Origin: Dipteris shenzhenensis
Lineage: Eukaryota > Polypodiophyta > Polypodiopsida > Gleicheniales
Direction: 5' to 3' (one strand)
DNA length: 64,000 nt
Assembly (NCBI GenBank): GCA_047967505.1
Contig: CM106540.1
Part shown: positions 11,735 to 21,297 of the stretch, piece by piece
How the letters are laid out: each line of letters begins with the position of its first letter
Position numbering within the stretch: the first letter of the stretch is position 1
The notes under the pieces: generated by a model
What the model was told of the DNA's origin: nothing
The model's database searches: none
The model's input: only the letters and a program-made list of their open reading frames with translations
Position numbers and translations under genes: made by a program

Positions 11735-12625
11735 TGTGATGCCTAAACCAACCCAGTTGTTGTACATCATGCAATTATGGTTAGTTCAACTCAAACACCA
11801 GTTATGTGATTGTGCCAAGCTAGCGTGGTTGAGCATAAATTAACATCTATATATTTCGCAATGGAATAGCAATATATTGTTATTTCATTAAACCAAACCG
11901 ATGGTTGGAACATCATGCAACTGTGGGGTCGGATAAGCTCAATCACCTGTTATGTGATTATCCTGAACCAGCATGGTTGAATAGACATTAGTTGTTGACC
12001 AGCCTGGTGGTTGAAATTATTATGTTTCTTAGTCGTTAAATTAGTTAAATTTAATTTCCTACTATTCGGGTCATATACCACTTAATTTCTAGACTGGGAT
12101 GGATTGGACTTAATGTGATTGTCCTAAACCAGCCCAGTGCTGGTTCAATACAAACAACAATTAGTGATTGAAATTGTGAAATTAAAAAATGAAAAGCAAT
12201 ATAATTATTGTCTTATATGTGAAGTTGAGACCGTTAGGCTAAACTAGCCCGATGGTTAAAATTGTGACCATGTCCTAAACCAGCCCTATGATTGAAATTG
12301 TGACCGTGTCCTAAACCAGTTCGGTGGTTGAAATTGTGACTATCCTAAACCAACCTGGTAGTTAAAATTTTGACTGTCCTAAAAACGTGTCCTAAACCAG
12401 CCCGATGGTTGAAACTGTAAATGTGTCCTAAACCAAGCTGAAGGCTGAAATTGTGATTAGCTTGGTAGTTGAAATTGTGATAGTTCTAAACCAGCCCGAT
12501 AGTTGAAATTGTGACTGTCCTAAACAAGCATGGTGGCTGAAATTGTTTTTCTTTTCTAGTAGCTTGATTAGTTCAATTATCAGATTCATTATATGTGACT
12601 GTATTAAACTAGCCCGGGGGCTAAA
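11735..12625. repeat. 36-bp minisatellite array
   Basis: The unit runs 'cctaaaccagcccgatgg' then 'ttgaaattgtgaccgtgt'. It is clearest at 12235-12560, where successive units start 36 bp apart (12274, 12310), and decayed to either side. Units vary by substitutions and internal deletions. Confidence 0.85.
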
Positions 12626-12629
12626 ACAT

Positions 12630-13500
12630 GACACTAGGTGGAAAACATGGTTAAGTGCGTGATCAACCATGCGAACAATGTTCAATTGGCATGATACTTT
12701 GTACGTGCCTCAACATAGGTGGGATTGATGTGTGTGCAAGGCAAGGTGCCCATCTAATATGTTTGCCTTTGAATAACACACCTAGAAGCGTGCATTTTGG
12801 CAATTGTGCCTAACACTAGGTGGAAAAAATTGTTTAAGTGTGATCGACTATGTGAACCATATCTGATGGGCATGATACTTTTCATGAATCTCAAAATAGG
12901 TGGGATTGATGCGTGTACAAAGTGGGATTCCATCGGATATGTGCAGGCTCAAATAACACACCTGGAAGCATGTTTTTTGATGGTTGTGCATGACGAGTGC
13001 ATGATGCTAGGTGAAAAACATCGTTTAATGCACGATCGACCATAAAAACCACCTTGGATGCACACCATACATCAACATAGGTGGGATTTGCACATGTGCA
13101 AAGGGGGATGCCCATTGGATATGTTCAAGTTGATTAACACACCTCGAGGTATGTTTTTTAATAATTGTGCTCGACAATAGCTGAAAAACATAGTTTAATG
13201 TGTGCTTGACCATGTGAACCACATTCGATGGGCACAATAATTACAAAGTTCCTCAAAATAGGTGGTATTGAGGCATGTGCAAAGAAGGATGCCCATTAGA
13301 TATGCGTACCTTCAAATAACACACCTCGGAATGTGTCTTTTGACGATTGTGCATGACACTAGGTGAAAAACGTGGTTTGATGGGTGATGGACAATGCAAA
13401 CCATATCTAATGGGCATGATACTTTTCACATGCCTCAACATAGAACGATTGTACATGACACTAGGTTAAAAACATGGTTTAATGCATGATCGACCATACT
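12630..13500. repeat. ~182-bp satellite, array 1
   Basis: About five tandem units. The landmark 'catgatactttgcacgtgcctcaacatagg' (variants, shown in part) occurs at about 12690, 12870, 13055, 13232 and 13416, giving a period near 180 bp. Each unit also carries 'aataacacacctcggaa', 'tgtgcatgacactaggt' and 'gatcgacca'. The same family forms the 60.3-61.7 kb array. The frames on both strands here are repeat translations, not genes. Confidence 0.85.
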
Positions 13501-13574
13501 AAGTGCTAGATAGTACTATTAGTACTAAAAATTGAGTGGTAATATTAGTAAGTGCTAATATTACCAGCTTACCA

Positions 13575-13862
13575 GCTGGCCGGATGGGTTTGAGCTACAA
13601 ATGGCTCAACATCAACCTAGTCTTGTGGGTTTTGAGCCTCAAAAGACTTAGGACAGTGGCAGGCACTGGGATCATCCAAATTGGCAAGGATAATACAAGA
13701 GCCATTTGGATCCCATATATGGATAACAGAAGAGCCATTTCAAGATAAGAGGAGGTTGAGAGAATGCCTTGGGGCCATATGGTCCCAAGTGGTTGTAACA
13801 AAAGAGAGACAAGAGAGAGTGGTATAAGTAAAAGGGTTGGCCCTCCCTTCAAAAGGAGAATG
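13575..13862 (+). repeat. LTR-like repeat, left copy
   Basis: This segment is repeated in direct orientation at 15812-16110 and inverted at 26815-27065. Shared landmarks include 'gggatcatccaaattggcaa', 'agccatttggatcccatata' and 'aagggttgg.cctccc'. This copy stops after 'caaaagg', while the right copy continues into a TATA box. With the right copy it brackets a decayed coding interior, hence LTR-like. Confidence 0.6.
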
Positions 13863-15811
13863 AGAGCCTGTGCACCTCTGGCTGCCCAAAGGAATTGACA
13901 TTGGGTGATAGGGAGTAGTAGGAGTTCCAAATGTACCAGGAGGTCTCCGCACAACTCGCCACTTAGACTCTCACCCCACGCACCATCCACCAAACACTCC
14001 AAATGCACTTTGACACACTCTTTGCCTAGAACCTAATCTTCCACATAGACCTCATTGCCCCTCTTTTGCCCAACACACTCCAAACCATCATCTGCTACAA
14101 TCCTGACCACCACTGCCACCTCGTCCTTGCCATGGCTTATTTCTCCCTTGACCTTCATCCTGCCGGTCTCTCACTCCTCCGTCTTTCCAATCTTCAGACC
14201 CTTGCTGCCCACCCCATCCTACTAAACTTCCAGATGTGGTGCTTGGTAATCACGGTGTCCACAAACTATCCATAGGATGATGAAGTGATGCAACTAGCAA
14301 AGCTCGATGAACTTAGCCCATGGGTTTGCACTCCCGATAGCCTCCAAGATGACATTACTTGGATGCAGACCTATGGCCGAGCCTTCGCCATCCAAATGCA
14401 AGGGCACCTACTTGCATACCGCTCAACTGCCTACCATCCCCTCGGAATCATCATTTTGTATAACCGGGTGCTACAAGCTCTCTAGGACTCCCTTGAGTCC
14501 CTGGTCAACAATCTTGAAACTATTCATGTAGCCTACCCCAAAGATATCACCGAGGAGGAAGGGCAGGAAGCCATAGCTATCTTCAACTCTACCGCCCCCT
14601 GCTGAAATTCCACAACCACCTCTTATGGATTCGGCCCAACCCCCCTAGCAACCCTGTCCCATCCCATCTCCCCTGCACAAAACTCTCAAAGTATTCCTCC
14701 AATGCCTCCAACACAAGCTCTGCATAGCATGGGACCTCCCAGTCCATTTCCTCCAACGTTCCTATTCACCTTCTCGATGAGGCGCTCAACATGCTCGTGA
14801 AGCGAGTGGATTTTGAACCTATGCCCATCGATCCATCGTCCTTAGGGACTACTGAGGAGGAACCTATGCCCATGGATGAGGATGATGTCCATCCAACACC
14901 CCCCTCATCCCCACCTGAAGATATCTAATGGTGGCCTAATCTGTAGTTCTTCCAAGACCTCTCGGATAGCTCCTTAATGCATCATTGGAAGGCTCATTTT
15001 GAAGTCTCTTGCCTCCATCTCTATAAAATTATGTCCACCCGCTCACTCAGTTCATTATCCAGTCCTTCAACGAATGGCGGCGGCAAACCAATTCGAAGTG
15101 CACATGTGGCCGGTTACCACTTAGCCCGATGCAACCGTTCCCCTCACCGATGTGGATGCTAGCCTCCAACCCCGTTGGCAAATCCCTTTTTTGAAGAAGG
15201 AGCAATTTTGGCACTGCTATGGTAGTGCACACGTTGATTGGCGAATCCATCCCCTTTACATGCCCATGGAATGATGATGGACCTAGACCCACTTCCACAA
15301 GCTCCAGCAAAAGGATTCGAATATTCTTTACAGCTTCCCGAAGTACAATTTTCCCATGGAAATGACTCAGGAGGGATATGCTTCCGCTTCGAGCCATTCA
15401 ATGACACCTATGGCTCTATTTCAGACCCTACAATGGTCGTAGTGGTCCACTTCAATTGTCTCATCCTCTTGCTCCTCTGTGATCTCACTGTCCATAGTTG
15501 GCCCATTGACAACAAGATCCATAACCTCAACAACTAGATTGTCTTCAACCCCGACATTGGCCCCTCTTAGTTCGAGGACCTCTGCCTCTACTTTCAAGTC
15601 CGCAACCTCCATGGCCATCACATTCGTATCTTTGAGGACATGCATGCCACCCACTTTTGGAAGTTTTGCTCTTACTTCACATGGATCACCCCCGCCAATT
15701 AGACTGCTACGAAGTCCTCCAAACAGTCCTCTCCACCCACTTACTCCAGTGTGGCTACGGCTCAATAACAAGAAGGGAGGCATCTTAATAGCCACAACCA
15801 TGGAGCACAAT
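13863..15811 (+). pseudogene. Decayed coding interior of LTR-like unit
   Basis: Between the two LTR-like copies, coding-like segments appear in several plus frames. 14285-14590 reads 'DITWMQTYGRAFAIQMQGH', then a stop, then 'SLESLVNNLETIHVAYPKD', rich in acidic residues. 15540-15790 contains 'RNLHGHHIRIFEDMHATHFW'. The last block is homologous at DNA level to 29100-29440 on the minus strand. Several stops and frame changes show it is dead. I do not recognise a domain. Position between direct repeats suggests a gag-like protein of an unclassified retroelement, which is inference. The 15047-15810 minus-strand frames are probably antisense shadows. Confidence 0.4.
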
Positions 15812-16499
15812 GAAGGATATGGCCATATGGGTTCTGAGCCACAAACGGCTCAACACCAAGCTGGCCCGATGTCGTTTGAGTCACAAATGGCTCAACGTTG
15901 ACCTAGTCTAGCGGCAGGTACCGGGATCATCCAAATTGGCAAGGATAAAACAAGAGCCATTTGGATCCCATATATGGATAACACAAGAGCCATTTGAAGA
16001 CAAGACGAGGTTGAGAGAATGCCTTGGTGCCATATGGGCCCAAGTGGTTGTAAGAAAAGAGAGACAAGAGAGAGTGGTATAAGGAAAAGGGTTGGCGCTC
16101 CCTACAAAAGGTGACTTGTATAAAAGGCCAAATAGTTGACTTTAGTCTTCATTGTTGTATGCACAAGTTTGGAATACAAGCTCCCTCTTCTCTTTCAAGA
16201 GTGTCTTTGGGTGTTCTCTTGTTTCCTTTGTAGTGCCTTTGTGTTTGCCACTCCATCCCCCTTCATTCTTCCCTTCCCCTCTCCCTCTCCCTCTCTCTTC
16301 CATCTCCCTTTCTCCCTCTCTTCTCCCCTCTCCCCATTCCCTCTTTTCTCGTGGAAACACATTGCAACAATCCAGTAGCTGCTTTAGTGACACTTGCGGA
16401 TGGCTCGTGCCTTGCATTGCTCTCACAAGGAGTAGCTTGGAGTGGAGGCTTCATCGGCATTACTTCAAGATCCCCATGACATATGAGTCACCATAGAGA

Positions 16500-16500
<1 letters not shown>
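15812..16500 (+). repeat. LTR-like repeat, right copy with TATA box
   Basis: 15812-16110 matches the left copy. It continues with 'cttgtataaaaggcc' (TATA box at ~16114), then 'ttgtatgcacaagtttggaa' and a pyrimidine-rich stretch (16250-16345). The inverted copy at 26815-27065 covers the TATA region and the downstream part, showing that this longer form is a dispersed repeat. Promoter function is inferred from the TATA box. Confidence 0.6.

Positions 16501-16532
<32 letters not shown>
16500..16532. repeat. (CA)16 microsatellite
   Basis: Uninterrupted CA run. Confidence 0.95.
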
Positions 16533-16534
<2 letters not shown>

Positions 16535-17507
16535 GATATTACATAATGCAAGCAACATCTTCATGTGATTTACTGTTTATGGTGACTTGCTACTCTTCTT
16601 CATCTACTTTTAGCTAGTTTCTGCTCCTCATTTGTGGCTTCTTTTGAGTCAGTATAGGTGACATTTAGGTGATAAAGTTGGTCTATGTGCAATGACTCCC
16701 ACATCTTCCTCTTTGTGGCATGCTTTTCGATTTTCATCATGTGCTAGCATGTCCTTGTTTTATAGTAATTTTTTAAGGTGGAAAAAATTGTCTAGCTATG
16801 TGCCACTCTTTTAATCACATGCTCTAAACTCTAGGATTTCCCTTTTTCATTCCAAGCATTTACTTCTTTGTGTGCAACAAAGGAGTGCTTTCAAGGGTGC
16901 TTGCGAGTCATTTCTAAAAAGTACTACAAGTGTAATAGGTTAACATGCTTATACCATATCAAAGGCGATATAGGCACATCTCGTCACATATTATGTCAAT
17001 GTCTTCTCTAATAGATAGTACATTGCTCAAGAAGAGTATGATTTTATCAAGAAAGAAGTGAATGATATTATTGATAGTGACCCTCTAAGTGATTTATAGC
17101 GATAGTAGTGAAGATTGAGCCATAGGGCTGTGTTTTTTAAAAAGTAAGCAAATAGAGTTCATGTTAAAAGTATGAGAGCAGATCAAAGATATTTGAAACA
17201 TTGCAAGAAGGCTATCAGTGAAGCTATCATAATTGCAAACTTCACACGAAAAAAAGGAAAGAGAATTGAAAAGTGTAAAGAAAAAATCATAGACTAGAAG
17301 CACGAGAGAAGCGCTTGACACCATCTCAAAATAGTCAAATATGTGATCTTGAATGTAAAGTCAAAGAAATGAAAATGTAACGAATAAAAAGATACTCAGT
17401 ATTAAACTTTTGAAGATGACTACTATTTTATTTCAAAATAAAATTTTAGTTGTCCATGTTAAGAAATAGAAAGTATATGTCATGAGATATATAATATTAA
17501 CATTGTA
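16533..17507. other. Anonymous AT-rich stretch
   Basis: No recognisable gene. Short lysine-rich coding-like patches near 17040-17340 are broken by stops. Confidence 0.5.
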
Positions 17508-17678
17508 TGTGTGGGGGTTAAAGGTCACTGTGCCTTTACCCCGGTTATGTACAATACTCAAACACATATATAAATGAATGAAAAGAAGATTAGGGTGGTT
17601 CTGCACCCACGAAACTTGTGTGGCTCTCTGTCTCTCTCTCTCCTTCTTCCGTTCTTGCTTCCGTTGAGAGCACTCTCA
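17508..17678 (+). repeat. Copia D 5' LTR
   Basis: A short segment beginning TGTGTGGGGG and ending CTCTCA, two bases before a canonical primer-binding site. It holds 'acatatataaatg' (TATA-like, ~17563). An imperfect hairpin (GGGGTTAAAGG with CCTTTACCCC, 17514-17542) lies at its start. No second LTR of this family is in the window, so the left boundary is inferred from the TG terminus. Confidence 0.6.
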
Positions 17679-17680
17679 AC

Positions 17681-17692
17681 TGGTATCAGAGC
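17681..17692 (+). other. Copia D primer-binding site
   Basis: TGGTATCAGAGC, the initiator-methionine tRNA primer site typical of plant copia elements. The same 12-mer is present in copia A, B and C. Confidence 0.9.
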
Positions 17693-18726
17693 CCGGGTGA
17701 TCTAGGTGAGCGTGCGTGAATGCTTGGAAGCTCAGCAGCTCTGTGGGAGGAAGGAGAAGCTCTGTGGGAAGCTTTGTGGGTGACTTTACTTACATTCGAG
17801 TGTGCAGAGACCTTGGAGAAACCTTTGGAAAAGTCACTTTGGCTTTGCGAAGTGGTTTTGAGAGCCTATTAAGAGTTTTCAAAGAAAAAGTCGTTTTTTG
17901 AGATTTTCCCTATTCCGTTCGATGATAGAGACTCCGTATTGACTTGTAGAGGCAATTATTGCTTGCTTTTGGTGTCCACATTACTTCAGGAGCCTGGAAA
18001 CACCTTCATTCCTGAATCTGGGATCATTTCATTGGATTTCTGAGTCACTGTGTCAGTTCCTGCGTTTTTTGCCCGGGTGTTGGAACTCAAGTTTGGAGCA
18101 ACCATTTGCAGATCTGTCAGTTCCAGTGGACTCAGGAGGTCCTAAAACTTCTATGTTGCTCATCATTTGCACTCCGGTGGAGTTTACAAACAGCTCCGTT
18201 TCAGAAAACGTTTTTCAGTCCATGTGTTGGACCCAGTGATTGAGATCACGGTTTCTAAAACCGTCTGTCCCATTGCGTTTCGGACGCCCAAAAATCCCTA
18301 CCTCTCAGTTCTTGTGTGATTCGGTGGAGGATTTTCAGAGTTATAAATCTCTGTGTATTCGATTTCGTCTCTCTGTTATGCATTTTTCATACTAAGGTTT
18401 TGAAACCTTAGATTTATGCCACATGGCAGTGGATAAGTGTTGACTCCCATTTCTCACTCATCGGTTGGGATTTTGGAGTTCTGGCAGAAGAGAGATATTT
18501 GCAGATTTTATTGCTGAGTCCGATTATGCAATGGCGCCCATGTTTTGAAGCATCTCAGGTTCTATTTTCAGTAGCGCTCATTACCGTAGGACTATGATTT
18601 CTTGAGCATACCTTATGTAGATCACTCTGGTTGCAGTGTGCGCTCATTCGTGGTATGCATTGGGTTGCAATGGATGATTTATAGGCCATTTGGATGCATT
18701 GCGGTCCTTGTTAGATGCGCTGAAAG
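17693..18726 (+). mobile_element. Copia D internal region, left of MITE
   Basis: This lies between the primer site and the MITE. No open gag frame is visible; short frames are broken. It is probably the leader and a decayed or deleted gag of copia D. Confidence 0.4.
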
Positions 18727-18973
18727 CTCGGGGGGGTCACTCATCATATGTAACCCTATCACGTGAGTTCAACAGAAGGATTTTTTTTATTTATAAAATT
18801 TACAGAAATAAATATACATAAGGGATTATTTAAAATAGTTTTGGAAAAAATTTATAGATTTGTATAGAAAAGGGGTACATTTTATTAATGAAATTTTTTA
18901 CAGATAAGGGACTTTAAATATAGGCCTTGAACGCACGTGATATAGAGGGTTTATACATAGTGACCCCCCCGAG
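18727..18973. mobile_element. hAT-like MITE, copy 1 (247 bp)
   Basis: A 247-bp AT-rich element with perfect 15-bp terminal inverted repeats, CTCGGGGGGGTCACT, and subterminal inverted similarity (accctat.cacgtg). It is flanked by a perfect 8-bp direct repeat GCTGAAAG (18719-18726 and 18974-18981). It has no coding capacity. An 8-bp target duplication is the hallmark of the hAT superfamily. The same element occurs in opposite orientation at 33923-39710, so it is a dispersed family. It sits inside copia D, dating it after that insertion. Confidence 0.85.
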
Positions 18974-19275
18974 GCTGAAAGGCCCAAATTACCTTGTGGG
19001 ATGCTATTTTTTATGGACGCTTTGCACATGGATGCTATTTTATGCTGAGGGATAGCTTTGACACATTGTTGGTGATGCACTGATAGTGCTATGCTCTCTT
19101 GGATGAGATATAATTGATGCATATGCCAGTGGACGGTGTTTATGCTTGAGTCATTTGGCACTTATTGGCATTTTCTTTTGGGCCAGATTTGCTCATATGG
19201 ATGCATAGTATATGCACATGAGTTAGATGCATCTTTTGATGCTTTGAGCTTTGAGTTTTTTGTGATATTTCAGTC

Positions 19276-20748
19276 TAGTGTGGCAAAGGGGCAGATCACA
19301 GTTCAGGGGGAAGTCCCAAGAAAGAGGGAAGTCTCGTAGCAAATCCAGGGCACATAACATTGAGTGTTACCATTGTGGCAAGAAGGGCCATATGAAAAAG
19401 GATTGTTACAAGCTGAAAAGAGAGCAAAAGGATAAGAAAAAGAATGCAAATTGGGGTGCAAATCAAAAGGAAGAGAGTCCAAGGGAGGACAAAGGAAAAG
19501 TGAAGATCGAGGAGATCAATGCAGTCACACATGATAGTGACAATGATGTTCTCTTCATGTCTACTTTATCTGCAGAGTTGCTTACCACTTCAGATGATGC
19601 ATATTCCCAGGATTGGATTTTGGATTCTGGTGCTTCATTCCATGTTACTCCCCATAGGGAATGGTTCTCCACTTATGATAGTGGAAAGACAGGTTGTGTG
19701 CATCTTGGAAATGACTATGCATGTGACATAGGGGAGCAGGTGACATAAAGTTTTCTTTTGCAAATGGGTCTGCATTTGTTTTGAAACATGTGAGACATGT
19801 GCCTAAGCTGACCAAGAGTCTTATTTCAGTGGGTCAGCTAGATGATGCTGGTTTTCACACCACTTTTGGCTTTCAGAGTTGGAAAATTCAGAAGAGCTCT
19901 ATGCTTTTGGCCAGGGGTGCCAAGTGTGGGACTTTGTATCCCTTACATGTATCAGGGGTATTTGATCATGTTGTTGCAATAACCGAGCAGCCAAGCACTT
20001 CTTTGTGGCATTGCAGGTTGGGGCACATGAGCCAGAATGGAATGAAACTCTTATGCGGTTTGGGTTATGTACCGCATTTGAGTTTCTCTGATTTTGAATT
20101 TTGTGAGCATTGTCTCTATGGAAAGCAGACTAAATCAGCCCATAAAAGAAGGGGAAAGAAAGAGTTTGAAATGCTTGATTTGGTGCATTCAGACGTATGT
20201 GGTCCCATGCCTACACAGTCGTTAGGCAGGGCTGAATACTATGTGACATTCATTGATGATGCAACTAGGAAAGTGTGGGCTTATGCTATAGCTCGGAAGA
20301 GTGATGTGTTCCAGGTATTTCAGAAATGGCTGGCCTTGGTTGAGAATCAGTCAGGTAGAACGCTTAAATGCCTACGGACTGACAATGGTGGAGAGTATCT
20401 CTCTCATGACTTTCAGCATTTCTGTGATACTCGTGGGATTAAGAGGGAGCTTACATCCCCTCGTACTTCAGAGCAAAATCCAGTTGCAGAAAAGATGAAC
20501 CGTACCATTCAAGAAAGGTTGCAATGCATGCTTTCCAATGCAAGTCTTTCTGGTGGTTTTTGGGCTGAGGCAATGAAGACTGCAGTGCATGTGATCAATA
20601 GATCACCTAGTAAGAGTTTGGATGGTGGTATTCCTGAAGAGGCATGGAGTGGAAAGAAGCCCTCTTACTCTCATTTGCATATATTTGGGTGTGAGGCATA
20701 TGCTTCCCATTCCCATCCTATTTCTTCCCATGTGCTAAGCCCCCAATG
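19276..20748 (+). pseudogene. Copia D gag end-protease-integrase fragment
   Basis: The zinc knuckle C-Y-H-C-G-K-K-G-H-M-K-K-D-C (CX2CX4HX4C) is at ~19365. Protease motif 'DWILDSGASFHVTPH' follows at ~19611. After a stop (19746) the next frame (19781-20749) holds the integrase zinc finger region (H..H, 'CEHCLYGKQTKSAHKRR'), then 'HSDVCGPMP' (first catalytic Asp), 'LRTDNGGEYLS' (second Asp) and 'EQNPVAEKMNRT' (catalytic Glu). All three catalytic residues are present. Coding similarity ends at ~20725 in the integrase C-terminal region ('HIFGCEAYA'), and no reverse transcriptase or 3' LTR follows. It is a truncated copia element with a leading frameshift. Most of gag upstream of the knuckle is missing. 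Confidence 0.9.
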
Positions 20749-21297
20749 ACCCTTTTGTCTACACTTCTTTTGGAAGGTATCACGGACTCTCTTGCCTTGA
20801 TCTATTAAAAAACACCTCCTCCGAGCATAAATTTTAGACTTTACAAACAAATTGTGCGAATATCCTAAAGGACACTCTTGTCTTATAGTGGAGTTTGGAA
20901 TTGGTCATAGTGTATATATTGTTATCGTTGAACGTAATTTTTGCAAACGACTCATCCGGTAGAGACGAATGGAATCCTTGAAGTCGCCGTTGGCCGGCCG
21001 CGGCCGCCCATGTCCTAACACCCTCGTTGGTTCTCGAGCTACAAGCATCGATGCTTGATCAGATGTTTGAACTTGTGAGTCTGTTTTGAAGTGTTCTGAG
21101 TACGAGACAGTTTTGCATGCATTCGATCTGAAGGTTTCAGGAGACTGTCCGGCATCAATGAGGAGAACTCTGAAGTTACGAACTTCCGATGTGCTTAGGG
21201 GATTCATGTGATGCAGCATGAGGTAGCAAGCTCTTCTTGCATGATCTGGATTCCGACTCTGCAGATAAGATTGGTTTTGCTAATTCATTCCAACAAT
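20749..21297 (+). other. Upstream region of lectin receptor kinase
   Basis: The stretch separates the copia D break from the kinase start. It becomes GC-richer from about 20980 (includes 'ggccggccgcggccgcc'), unlike the AT-rich surroundings. The promoter and 5' leader of the kinase must lie here, but I see no convincing TATA box. An in-frame ATG at 21208 would extend the protein by 30 residues ahead of a better signal peptide. Confidence 0.4.

Noticed and set aside
12428-13456. Minus-strand frames of 60-90 residues
   Set aside because: They translate satellite and minisatellite units and repeat with the 182-bp and 36-bp periods.
16142-16426. Minus frame rich in Arg/Glu/Gly
   Set aside because: Antisense of a pyrimidine-rich LTR-like segment, low complexity.
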